Positions 25,181 through 33,913 of a stretch of 64,000 bases of DNA are shown piece by piece. The notes below the pieces were generated by a model. The model had not been told where the DNA came from. It was given only the letters and a program-made list of their open reading frames with translations, and made no database searches. The stretch is taken from the NCBI RefSeq assembly GCF_900142775.1, contig NZ_FRCC01000004.1, positions 1 to 64,000 on the forward strand. Direction: 5' to 3'. Both the position numbers and the translations under genes were made by a program. The stretch is from Flavobacterium flevense (lineage in GTDB: Bacteria > Bacteroidota > Bacteroidia > Flavobacteriales > Flavobacteriaceae). Positions within the stretch are counted from its first letter, which is position 1. Each line of letters starts with the position of its first letter.

Positions 25181-27670
25181 TTAAAATTTATAAGAGAAGC
25201 TGGCTGATGCACTTCTCATGTTCCTTGGATGCACTGTTGACCATCCATCGTAAGTGTCTACGTTAGCAATGTTGTCAATTTTTAATGTTAAATTGAATTT
25301 GTCGTTTCCGTAGAAAACCGATGAATTCAATACAGTGTATTCAGGAATAGTGAAAGTTCCGGTTACCAGACCGTGAGTGATTTTGTTTTCACCCGAATAG
25401 TTTCCTCCAAATCCCAAACCAAATCCTTTTAGTGCATTATTTTGGAAACGGTAACTTGCCCATAAGTTAGCTGTGTTATAAGCTCCGGCACTGGTTGGTC
25501 TGTAACCCACTGTGTTGATATCCCCTTTAAGAACGTTAGCATCTACATAACTATATCCGGCTACAATGTTGAAACCCTGAATAGGATTGGCAATAATTTC
25601 GGCTTCAAAACCTTTATTTCTTTGTCCTCCATCCTGAAAGTAAGTAATGTCAGTAGCTGAATTACGAATGTTATAAACACGGTCAGTAACCTTAATGTTG
25701 TAGTAGCTTAAAGTAGTATATAATTTGTCTTCCAATAAATTCAGTTTTGTTCCAAATTCTAATTGGTCTGCATGTTCCGGATCAAAAACACGTGGCGTTC
25801 TGGTGGATCCATTAACATCTTCGGCAGGAGCTACGTTAGTAAATCCGTTCATATAGTTGGCAAAAAGAGAGACTTTATCCAGAACAGGCTGGTAAACTAC
25901 TCCAAATTTTGGAGAAAGCGCCGTTTGGTTATAACCTCCATTTTGAGCATTCATAAAGCGATCTACACGCAAACTTGCCATTGCAGATAAGTTAGGCAGG
26001 AAATTAATAACATTGGAAACATAAGCACTGTAAACTTCTTGTTTTTGTCTGGAATTATTAACTGTTGCTCCTGCTAATAAAGCATCGGTTGCATTTTTAC
26101 TCAATTTTCCATTGTCACCGGTTCTGATGTATTGTGCTGGAGTGGTAATTTTAAATATTACTTCATTCACTGTTTGTAAATTATCATCACCAATGTATAC
26201 CGAACCATTCTGAACATATCCTGTTCCATTGTCAATAATTTGACGATTAAAGTAATCTAATCCTGCTACAATTCGGTTTCTCATGTTTCCAATTTTGAAA
26301 TCGCCAATAAAGTTTTGTTGGATGTCAGTAGCTAATGTAGTTGAGTTTTGATAATTTAAAAGTCTGTCGAAAACAAGCCCCTGATTAATTCCTTCATATT
26401 TTCTTACTGTAGAATTGGGTAATAATTGGTCAGTATTGTCAAATAAATAACTATAGTATCCTTCTGATTTTGCCGATGTTCTGGAAACAGCGGTTTGTGA
26501 AGTCCAGGAATCATTTATTTTATAAAACATTTGCCCTTGTAAGTTGAAAGAAGGCGTTTTAATTGATAACTGATTGTTTGTGTAAGAACGTTTGTTGTCG
26601 TATCCTAATTCATCCATATTTTTAACTCTTAGTGGAGTAGAACGGGTTAAAAACAACATCGTTGCATTGGTCGCTTCATTGCTTAAAAATTCTGTATTAA
26701 TTAAGAATGAAAGTCGGTCTGATGCTTTATATGATAAAGACGGAGCTACAAATATTGCTTTTCTGAATCCGGCATCCTGAAAGCTGTTTTCGTTATGATA
26801 TGCGGTATTGATTCGGAAATTAACTGTTTTTTCTTCATTAAGCGGAGTGTTAATATCAGCAGTTACACGGTTTAATCCGTAAGAACCTGCGGTGTAGTTG
26901 ATTTCTCCTCCAAAATGATCATAAGGAGTTTTAGTGGTGATATTGATTAATCCTCCATAAGAAACCAGAGTGCTTCCAAACAAAGTTCCTGAAGGTCCTT
27001 TGATTACTTCTATTTTATCAATGTTTGCGGGATCCAGACTTCCGTTAGATAATCCCGGTAAACCATTAAGAGCTCTAGGCTGAACGGCAAAACCACGTAG
27101 TGAAAAATAACCTGCACCGTCAGAACCTCTACCGGTTGATGTCCACAAAGGCTGGATACCGGGAGCATTTTTCAAGGCATCATCAATGTTAGTAACCACC
27201 TGATCTTTTAATAATTCAGAGGTAATTGTGGTGTAAACCTGAGGATTTTCAAGATTTTTTAGCGGTAATCGTGATACTTGCGGGTTTTCTTTGCGGGCAA
27301 AATTATTTTTTTTATTCCCATTAACGGTTACTCCGGAAAGTTCTTCTGAGTTGATATTGATGGTCGCGTTTTGTATTAACTCCTGACCTGCAGCTAAAAT
27401 AATTTTAAACTCTCTTGTAATGTATCCGAGAGCCGAAATTTTCAAAGTATAATTTCCCGGCTTTACATTTTTGATTTTATAGATTCCATTAGCATCTGTA
27501 ATGGTACCAAATCGGGTTCCTTTCAGGATTACAGAGATGTTTTCGGGAGATTGATTGTCATTTAAGCTTACTTGTCCTGTAATTGTTCCTTTTTCCTGAG
27601 CCTGACTTGCATTAGAAAATAACAGAAAAAATAATGAAGTTAAAATAACCAGTGTAAATTTTGTTCTCAT
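25181..27670 (-). CDS. TonB-dependent siderophore receptor
   Basis: An 829-residue outer-membrane receptor. A signal peptide (about 1-24) is followed by a carboxypeptidase-regulatory-like domain (GTITGQVSLNDNQSPENISV, about 28-110). The plug comes next (VVTNIDDALKNAPGIQP ... FSLRGFAVQPRALNGLPGL ... IEVIKGPSGTLFGS), then a 22-strand barrel ending in Phe (SFSYKF). These features match the ferric-siderophore receptor branch. It imports iron chelates using TonB energy. It heads the operon with DUF3325, DUF3649 and PepSY genes. Its promoter carries a palindrome that may be an iron-responsive site. Confidence 0.94.
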   Translation of the reverse strand: MRTKFTLVILTSLFFLLFSNASQAQEKGTITGQVSLNDNQSPENISVILKGTRFGTITDANGIYKIKNVKPGNYTLKISALGYITREFKIILAAGQELIQNATININSEELSGVTVNGNKKNNFARKENPQVSRLPLKNLENPQVYTTITSELLKDQVVTNIDDALKNAPGIQPLWTSTGRGSDGAGYFSLRGFAVQPRALNGLPGLSNGSLDPANIDKIEVIKGPSGTLFGSTLVSYGGLINITTKTPYDHFGGEINYTAGSYGLNRVTADINTPLNEEKTVNFRINTAYHNENSFQDAGFRKAIFVAPSLSYKASDRLSFLINTEFLSNEATNATMLFLTRSTPLRVKNMDELGYDNKRSYTNNQLSIKTPSFNLQGQMFYKINDSWTSQTAVSRTSAKSEGYYSYLFDNTDQLLPNSTVRKYEGINQGLVFDRLLNYQNSTTLATDIQQNFIGDFKIGNMRNRIVAGLDYFNRQIIDNGTGYVQNGSVYIGDDNLQTVNEVIFKITTPAQYIRTGDNGKLSKNATDALLAGATVNNSRQKQEVYSAYVSNVINFLPNLSAMASLRVDRFMNAQNGGYNQTALSPKFGVVYQPVLDKVSLFANYMNGFTNVAPAEDVNGSTRTPRVFDPEHADQLEFGTKLNLLEDKLYTTLSYYNIKVTDRVYNIRNSATDITYFQDGGQRNKGFEAEIIANPIQGFNIVAGYSYVDANVLKGDINTVGYRPTSAGAYNTANLWASYRFQNNALKGFGLGFGGNYSGENKITHGLVTGTFTIPEYTVLNSSVFYGNDKFNLTLKIDNIANVDTYDGWSTVHPRNMRSASASFSYKF

Positions 27671-27697
27671 TTTTATTTAGAATTGTTTTTAATAACG

Positions 27698-27751
27698 CAA
27701 AAATAGTTAGCGAAATCTTAAAAACCAAAATTAATTTTAATTTATTCTAAA
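27698..27751 (-). promoter_or_regulatory. receptor operon promoter with adjacent palindrome
   Basis: Read leftward: TTTTG (27725-27729), a spacer of about 19-20 bp, then the perfect -7 box TATTTTTG (27698-27705). Directly upstream is ATTTAGAATAAAT (27739-27751), an inverted repeat ATTTA/TAAAT with a related half-site TTTAGAATT at 27674-27682. It resembles A/T-rich Fur-type boxes but the match is loose. Confidence 0.55.
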
Positions 27752-27859
27752 TAAACAATATTAATAATGTTTAAAAACAAAACTTGTACGTCGATAGTAC
27801 ACTTTGCTTGTCTTGAAAACTTGTGTGTTAGGTTTTGTTTGTTAGTTTATGATAATTTA

Positions 27860-28990
27860 TTAAAGTGTTAGTAAGAACTCTTCATAATTTTCTGGAGAAA
27901 CTATTTTTGATGTTACATTGGCATAGTTTACCGAAAAAGTGACAGGAATTTTATACTTGGTTTTAGCGTTCCATTTTATTTCACAAGCTAAAATGGAGTT
28001 ATCGCTTTTTTCAATATAATCTATTTCCTGTTGCTGTGTTGTCCTCCAAAAATAAGAGTTGGCTTCATTCTGTTGAATATTAAGTTGTTTGACACGTTCA
28101 CTTATAATGTAGTTCTCCCATAAGCTACCCGTATCTGTCCTTAGAGCCAGCGGATTGAAATTTGCCGTGACCGCATTGATGATCCCATTGTCATAAAAAT
28201 AGATTTTTTTGCCTTTTTTTATTTCGTTTCGAACATTGTTCGATAAAGCGGGAAGTTTAAAAATCACAAATGCTTTTTCGAGTAGGTCGATGTATTTTTC
28301 GACAGTTTTGTTGTCTATTTGGATGAGTTTAGCCAATTCGTTATAATTAACCTCGCTACCTACTTGCAGTGCTAATGCTTTTACGATTTTTTGAAGCAAT
28401 ACCGGTTTTGAAATTTGTTCCAATAAAAACAAGTCTTTATACAAATAACTGTTGGCAATCAGTTTTATATGTTCTTTGGCGTCTATCGGATTGGTAATAA
28501 TTTCTGGATAGTTGCCGTAGATAAGACGTTGTTCCAAAGCTCTTTTTTCTTCTAGTAATCCACTGTGGGCGACCATTTCTGAAAATGCAATTGGAAATAA
28601 AAACATTTCATATTTTCTTCCTGTTAAGGGTTCGTTTAGTTTGTTGGCCAATTCAAAACTGGAAGAACCTGTTGCTATAACCTGCACTGTTTTAATCTGG
28701 TCAACAATAATTTTAAGTACAATTCCAATTTTTGTTATGCGTTGCGCTTCATCAATGACTAGAATTTCGTTATCACCGATGATGTTTTTTAGTTTGCTAA
28801 CGTTTGGATTTTCGAATAAAACAAGTACATCCGATTCATCTCCGTTCAGGAAAAGTGTTTTTTTATTTAAGTCGGCAATTAAGTTTTGAACAAAAGTTGT
28901 TTTTCCCACTTGCCTTGATCCAAAAACAAGCAGTGCTTTTCCTTTGAATAAACGTGCTTTGGCATAGGCTGTTTGTTCTCGTCTTATCAT
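27860..28990 (-). CDS. AAA-family ATPase with C-terminal DUF4143 (PD-(D/E)XK-like) domain
   Basis: A 376-residue protein of the widespread AAA_14/DUF4143 family. Walker A is GSRQVGKTT (residues 24-32) and Walker B is ILVIDEA (Asp79-Glu80). A sensor-like ATGSSSFEL follows. The middle region has a winged-helix-like segment (NYNELAKLIQIDNKTVEKYIDLLEKA). The C-terminus has IDYIE and ACEIKWN, the D ... ExK pattern of the nuclease-like fold. The function of these proteins is not settled; they are frequently single genes in accessory DNA. It stands alone, and its promoter overlaps the first of three 32-bp repeats. Confidence 0.88.
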   Translation of the reverse strand: MIRREQTAYAKARLFKGKALLVFGSRQVGKTTFVQNLIADLNKKTLFLNGDESDVLVLFENPNVSKLKNIIGDNEILVIDEAQRITKIGIVLKIIVDQIKTVQVIATGSSSFELANKLNEPLTGRKYEMFLFPIAFSEMVAHSGLLEEKRALEQRLIYGNYPEIITNPIDAKEHIKLIANSYLYKDLFLLEQISKPVLLQKIVKALALQVGSEVNYNELAKLIQIDNKTVEKYIDLLEKAFVIFKLPALSNNVRNEIKKGKKIYFYDNGIINAVTANFNPLALRTDTGSLWENYIISERVKQLNIQQNEANSYFWRTTQQQEIDYIEKSDNSILACEIKWNAKTKYKIPVTFSVNYANVTSKIVSPENYEEFLLTL

Positions 28991-29010
28991 AATGAGTTGA
29001 TTTTGAGAAT

Positions 29011-29043
29011 CAAAAGTACTTAATTTAAATTTTTATTCCAAAA
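29011..29043 (-). promoter_or_regulatory. ATPase promoter overlapping first repeat
   Basis: Read leftward: TTTTG (29039-29043), 20-bp spacer, TACTTTTG (29011-29018), a full consensus promoter 20 bp before the ATG. The -33 box lies within the TTTTGGAAT of the first 32-bp repeat. Confidence 0.65.
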
Positions 29044-29130
29044 TAATTATGTTTTTATTGGATTTGATTCCAAAATAATTATGTTTTTATTGGATTTAAT
29101 TCCAAAATAATTATGTTTTTTATGCTGGCT
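29035..29130. repeat. three tandem 32-bp repeats upstream of the ATPase gene
   Basis: The unit begins ATTCCAAAATAATTATG and continues TTTTTATTGGATTT. Copies start at 29035, 29067 and 29099 at exact 32-bp spacing; the third diverges at its end. At unit junctions, TTGGA and TCCAA form inverted half-sites. The exact spacing (three helical turns) suggests a cooperative protein-binding array. Confidence 0.8.
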
Positions 29131-29169
29131 ATTTGTCTTGCAGCTTGTAAAAATGAATTACTTATTAAA

Positions 29170-29330
29170 CAGTTCGCTCCTACGGAGCTAAGAAAAGGAA
29201 ACAACATCTATAGCTACAAACATTTCACTCCTACGGAGTTGCCCAAAGTCTTATCAGAACTTGCTGTGTGTAGCAATAATCAGCATCGATAAAGTAAGCT
29301 CCGTAGGAGCGACCTATTTCAAAATATGTT
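29170..29330. repeat. CTCCTACGGAG-type intergenic repeat cluster
   Basis: Three copies of a self-complementary motif: GCTCCTACGGAGC (29176-29188), ACTCCTACGGAGT (29227-29239), and the inverted form GCTCCGTAGGAGC (29298-29310). Copies 1 and 3 are reverse complements, so the segment can fold as one large hairpin. The rest of 28991-29520 has no supportable gene. Confidence 0.7.
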
Positions 29331-29520
29331 TTGATGAGATTCTGTGTTGGAGTAAAGTCAGGAGATATTAGCCTAGCATCCGATTTTAATAATATTTTGT
29401 TTTTAAGACGGCTTTGTGGAGCGGATAACTTGTTTACCACTTTTCGTCTAATCATTAAATGTTTTTTAGTTTTATTTTTGTGAGCTTTATATAATAAAAA
29501 CCATTCCGGCAAAAACCAAA

Positions 29521-29551
29521 AAACCACCCAAAATCAAATTTCGGGTGGTTT
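29521..29551 (-). terminator. efflux operon terminator
   Basis: Stem AAACCACCC / GGGTGGTTT, extended by AAAT/ATTT, lies 25 bp past the RND gene stop with T-rich sequence after it on the leftward strand. Confidence 0.85.
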
Positions 29552-29575
29552 GTTTAAATATTTAAATTCTAAAGA

Positions 29576-32500
29576 TTAAACCGTATGTTTCGGGTTAAAA
29601 CCGTCTTCGCTTAATTCTTTGTGATCATAATCGGCCACCATTTCGGCTTCATAATCTATTTTTTCTCCTTTAGAGAATTTAGCAATGATTTTTTCCATGA
29701 TTTCATAAATCACCGGAACGATAATCAGGGTTAAGAATAATGACGAAATTAATCCTCCAATAATTACCCAGGCTAATCCGTTTTTCCATTCAGCTCCAGC
29801 TCCGGAGGCCAGTGCAATAGGGAACATACCAAAAACCATCGCAATTGTAGTCATCAAAATAGGACGCAAACGAGCGTGATTGGCCTGGATTAAAGCAGTT
29901 CTGATTGTTTCTCCGGCGGCTCTTCGCTGATTCGTGTAATCCACTAACATAATCGCATTTTTACAAACCAGTCCAATCAACATGATGATTCCTAAAATGG
30001 TAAAAATGTTTAATGAATTATTAGTTAATGCTAAGGCTAACATGGCTCCAATGAACGAAAGCGGGATAGCAAATAATACCACAAACGGGTGAGCAAAACT
30101 GTCATATAAACCTACCATAACTAAGTAAACTAAGATAATAGCGGCTAATAAAGCAATTCCCAGCGTACCAAAACCTTCCGATTGATTTTCCTGATCACCA
30201 CCCCAAATGTAACTTACACCGGTAGGCTTTTCTAATTTGTCCAGTTTTTCCTGCCATTGGGTTACAATAGTTCCTGATGGTACTCCAATATTCTGACCTT
30301 GTACTGTTACAGAGGCCGTTTTGTCTCTACGTTCTAATTTACTAGGTCCTGAACCTTCGGTGATAGTAGCAAACTGAGCTAATTTAATTTGTTGTCCTAA
30401 GTCATTCACAAAAATCAGATTACTAACATCAGTAATATTTTTTCTGTCAAAAGCGTTGTACTTGATATTGATATCATATTCATATTCACCAGCTCTGAAT
30501 TTACCATCCGTATTTCCACTAAAAGCAGTTTGCATGGTCATACCTACTGTTTGTAATGTGAGTCCAAGAGCCGCCATTTTATCACGATCTACCTGAACAT
30601 TGATTTCCGGATTTCCTTCTTCAACGGTTAATTTAATTTCAGTTGTTCCGGGAATAGTTCTTAATTCAGCTTCGGCTAATTTGGCAAATTTCATCGCGCT
30701 TTCCACATTTGGACCCGTAACAATTAATCCTAATGTTGCATCTTCAGCTGTACCCAGGATACCTACAGGAACTGTTTTTACTTTGGCACCAACCAATATT
30801 TTTTCTAACTGACGTTTCATTTTTGCAGCATAAACAGAGGCGTCATCCGTACGCTCCGATTGCTCAATCATTTTAACATCAATCTCCGCTTTATAAGCTG
30901 TAGCCTGAGAAGCTCCCATTCCTTCAGAAGTTTGTCCCACCGTTGTAATCTGGCTGTGAACATATTCCTGAGATTTTAAAAAGGCTTCTGCTTTTTGAGT
31001 CATAAAGTTGGTTTGTTCTAATGAAGCATCTTTTGGCATTTCTATTTGAACTAAAAACTCACCACTATCAGATGTTGCAAAGAATTCACCACCAATGAAA
31101 CCACCACCCATTAATCCGATAGTAGACGAAAAGAACAATACCAATACTACCAGAATCGTTTTGATATAATGGTTAAGACACCATTCCAGAATTTCAGTAA
31201 CCCAGTTAGTAAAACGAGTTAATAAACTTTCGAAACCAAGAATAATTCTTCCAAAAAGGTTTTTTCCTTCAATATGTTCTAATTTTCCAAAACGGGAAGA
31301 CAACCATGGAATAATTGTAAACGACGCTAAAAGAGATAATAATGTCGAAATTACCACGGTCATACAGAATTGTGTAATAATATTGGATACCAATCCTGTA
31401 CTCATAGCAATAGGTAAAAATACTACCACAATTACTAAGGTAATCGAAGTTACGGTTCCGCCAATTTCGGCTGTTCCGTCATAAGACGCACGAATACGGC
31501 TTTTGCCCATTTCCATGTGCCTGTAAATATTCTCTAATACCACAATGGCATCATCCACCAGAATCCCTACCACCAGAGATAATCCTAATAAACTCATTAA
31601 GTTTAAAGTGTATCCTAAAAGATAAATTCCGATAAATGTTGCAATTAACGAGGCAGGAATAGAAACCATTACTATTAATGAGTTTCGAATACTATGCAGG
31701 AAGAACAACATTACTAATGCTACCAGAATTACGGCAATAAGTAAATCATGCAATACAGAATCAGCAGCTTCGAGTGTAAAAACTGTACTGTCTTTGGCAA
31801 CAGCCAATTTCAGATCATTTACTTTATAATCTTTTTCTAAGATTGCAATGGTTTGAATTAATTGCTCACTTACTGCTACGGCATTTGCGTCAGATTGTTT
31901 TACAATTTGGAGTACAATAGCGCTTTTTTGATCTACACGGGCAATTTTTTCAGCAATTTTTTGTGTATCCTGAACATCGGCGATGTCTTGTAAACGAATT
32001 TGAATTCCGTTTTTAGATGAAATTACTAAGTTTCTTAATTCGTCTACATTTTTATATTTTCCTGCTAAACGAATTAATATTTTTTGCTCACGGGTTTGAA
32101 TGTTTCCTGTAGGGAAATCCAGATTAGAAGCTAAAATAATTTGTTGCACCTGAGGGACAGATAATCCGTAACCCTGCATTCTGGTAGCGTCAAGATTCAC
32201 CTGAATTTCACGTTCCTGTCCGCCAATAATGTTTACTTGTGCTACCCCTTGTACACGGGATAAAACGGGAGCAATTTTTTTATCAATTAAGTCATAAAAA
32301 GCAGCTTCATCCATTTTACCATTGGCACCAATAGTCATGATAGGTAAGTCACTCAGCGAGAATTTTGTTAAAGAAGGCGCATCGGCATCATCCGGTAAAT
32401 CACTCAGGATGGCATTGATTTTTCGTTGCGCATCATTCATGGAGTTGTCTACATTGGCATTGGATGTTAAAGTTACCGAAACAATGGAAAGGCTTTCGTA

Positions 32501-32752
32501 AGATTTAGAATCAATCTTCTTGATGTTTTCTAACGAGGCAATTGCATCTTCAATTTTCTTAGTAACGGTATTTTCAATCTCACTTGGAGAAGCTCCCGGA
32601 TAAACAGTAGAAACCGTAATTACATTAGTCTCAAATTTAGGAATCAACTCATAGCCCAGTTGGCTATAGCTGAATAATCCTCCTAGAATCAGTATCGTAA
32701 AGAGCACGATAACTAGCGAGGGACGTTTTATGGATATTTCTGCTAATTTCAT
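29576..32752 (-). CDS. RND-family multidrug efflux permease (AcrB-like)
   Basis: A 1058-residue inner-membrane transporter with 12 helices in the standard 1+5 and 1+5 layout and two large periplasmic loops. Recognisable segments are IKRPSLVIVLFTILILGG at the N-terminus, VVGILVDDAIVVLENIYRHM with the proton-relay aspartates, and GLVCKNAIMLVDYTNQRRAAGE. It pairs with the periplasmic adaptor and TolC-type channel encoded just upstream to form a tripartite pump. The substrate is unknown; drug/detergent (HAE-1) is likelier than metal. Confidence 0.95.
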   Translation of the reverse strand: MKLAEISIKRPSLVIVLFTILILGGLFSYSQLGYELIPKFETNVITVSTVYPGASPSEIENTVTKKIEDAIASLENIKKIDSKSYESLSIVSVTLTSNANVDNSMNDAQRKINAILSDLPDDADAPSLTKFSLSDLPIMTIGANGKMDEAAFYDLIDKKIAPVLSRVQGVAQVNIIGGQEREIQVNLDATRMQGYGLSVPQVQQIILASNLDFPTGNIQTREQKILIRLAGKYKNVDELRNLVISSKNGIQIRLQDIADVQDTQKIAEKIARVDQKSAIVLQIVKQSDANAVAVSEQLIQTIAILEKDYKVNDLKLAVAKDSTVFTLEAADSVLHDLLIAVILVALVMLFFLHSIRNSLIVMVSIPASLIATFIGIYLLGYTLNLMSLLGLSLVVGILVDDAIVVLENIYRHMEMGKSRIRASYDGTAEIGGTVTSITLVIVVVFLPIAMSTGLVSNIITQFCMTVVISTLLSLLASFTIIPWLSSRFGKLEHIEGKNLFGRIILGFESLLTRFTNWVTEILEWCLNHYIKTILVVLVLFFSSTIGLMGGGFIGGEFFATSDSGEFLVQIEMPKDASLEQTNFMTQKAEAFLKSQEYVHSQITTVGQTSEGMGASQATAYKAEIDVKMIEQSERTDDASVYAAKMKRQLEKILVGAKVKTVPVGILGTAEDATLGLIVTGPNVESAMKFAKLAEAELRTIPGTTEIKLTVEEGNPEINVQVDRDKMAALGLTLQTVGMTMQTAFSGNTDGKFRAGEYEYDINIKYNAFDRKNITDVSNLIFVNDLGQQIKLAQFATITEGSGPSKLERRDKTASVTVQGQNIGVPSGTIVTQWQEKLDKLEKPTGVSYIWGGDQENQSEGFGTLGIALLAAIILVYLVMVGLYDSFAHPFVVLFAIPLSFIGAMLALALTNNSLNIFTILGIIMLIGLVCKNAIMLVDYTNQRRAAGETIRTALIQANHARLRPILMTTIAMVFGMFPIALASGAGAEWKNGLAWVIIGGLISSLFLTLIIVPVIYEIMEKIIAKFSKGEKIDYEAEMVADYDHKELSEDGFNPKHTV

Positions 32753-32772
32753 ATATTTCTTTTATATTTTAT

Positions 32773-32844
32773 GGAGTTCTTAGTTTTTAGTTTTTAGTGT
32801 TGAGCACTCCTGTTTTTTGCTAAGGACTAGGTACTAACTGCTAA
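32773..32844. repeat. word-repeat hairpin between MFP and RND genes
   Basis: Left arm CTTAGTTTTTAGTTTTTAGT (32779-32798). Right arm is CTAAGGACTAGG, then TACTAACTGCTAATTACTTA, starting at 32820 and running into the MFP stop codon. The transcript can fold. No gene or promoter is visible here. Confidence 0.68.
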
Positions 32845-33912
32845 TTACTTAATAACCTCTACTGATTTACCGTCTTGTAAATTAATTTGACCCGTAGTAA
32901 TCACCGTTTCACCATCTGATAAACCGTCCAGAACTTCCACTTTATCACCTAAAATTCTTCCAGCAGTAATTGTTTTTAATTTTGCAATTCCGTTTTCAAC
33001 AACAAAAACCTGATTGCTGCTTACACTTCCTACAAAGGCATTTCGGGGAATTACCGTCAAAGCTTGTTTCTTTTGTGATGATTTAAATACAGCTGTACCA
33101 TACATACCTGCTTTCAGGTCGTTGTTAGCATTATTTGAAATTTCGATTTCAACCGGGAAATTTAAACTGTTATCTGCTTTAGCAGCAATAAAAGTAATTT
33201 TACCTTCAAATTCTTTATCAGGATATACACTTGTTTTAATGGTAACATTGCTGCCTGTTTTTAAACTTGCTACCTGAGATTCGTTTACAGTAACCGTTAA
33301 TTTTAGTTTGTTAACATTTACAATTTCAAACATTTCAGTAGGAGGCATTGCTGCTAACATAGAACCTGGTTCGATAAGTTTTTTATTGATAATTCCGCTT
33401 ATTGGTGCTTTGATACGGGTGTCACCAATATTAATTTTAGCCTGTTTGTAATTAGCTTCAGCATTAATTAAAGCTACTTTAGCCTGATCCAGTTGTTGTT
33501 TTGTAACCCCGCCTGTTTTATAAGCATTATCAAAACGATTGTAATCTGATTTTGCATTTTGATAAGCCGCTTCTGTCGCTTGTGCACTTACATTAATAGC
33601 ATCTCCTCTCATGATAGCCAGCGTTTGTCCTACTGATACACGATCTCCTTCTTTAGCTAATACTTTAATAACTTTTCCTGATTTCTCAGCAGCAAGTGTT
33701 AGTTGTTGTTTGGGTTCAAAGTTACCATTGGCAACAAAATCTAAATTGATTTCTTCTGTTTTTACAGTGGCTACTTTTACTGAAACGTTAGCGTTTTTCT
33801 CAGCAACAATAGCAATTTTCTCTTCGTTTGCCTCTTTATTTTTAGTCAAAATAAATCCTATTAAAGCCAGAGCAGCAATAATTACAATTCCGATAGTTAT
33901 GTTTTTTTTCAT
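32845..33912 (-). CDS. RND efflux periplasmic adaptor (HlyD/AcrA family)
   Basis: A 355-residue membrane-fusion protein. An N-terminal helix (ITIGIVIIAALALIGFIL) anchors it. A lipoyl-like/hairpin region follows (GKVIKVLAKEGDRVSVGQTLAIM ... GDTRIKAPISGIINKKLIEPG), then beta-barrel and membrane-proximal parts (AVFKSSQKKQALTVIPRNAFVG). It links the RND permease to the outer-membrane channel. It lies one base downstream of the TolC-type gene. Confidence 0.95.
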   Translation of the reverse strand: MKKNITIGIVIIAALALIGFILTKNKEANEEKIAIVAEKNANVSVKVATVKTEEINLDFVANGNFEPKQQLTLAAEKSGKVIKVLAKEGDRVSVGQTLAIMRGDAINVSAQATEAAYQNAKSDYNRFDNAYKTGGVTKQQLDQAKVALINAEANYKQAKINIGDTRIKAPISGIINKKLIEPGSMLAAMPPTEMFEIVNVNKLKLTVTVNESQVASLKTGSNVTIKTSVYPDKEFEGKITFIAAKADNSLNFPVEIEISNNANNDLKAGMYGTAVFKSSQKKQALTVIPRNAFVGSVSSNQVFVVENGIAKLKTITAGRILGDKVEVLDGLSDGETVITTGQINLQDGKSVEVIK

Positions 33913-33913
33913 C

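Noticed and set aside
29035..29130. Possible CRISPR array
   Set aside because: The 32-bp units are contiguous tandem copies without unique spacers, there are only three, and no cas genes are present.
28991..29330. Insertion sequence
   Set aside because: Repeats are present but there is no transposase gene and no terminal inverted repeats or target duplication.
29231..29527. Leftward 98-codon open frame
   Set aside because: Its C-terminal part is translation of the CTCCTACGGAG repeat, and it has no promoter, family resemblance or neighbour link.
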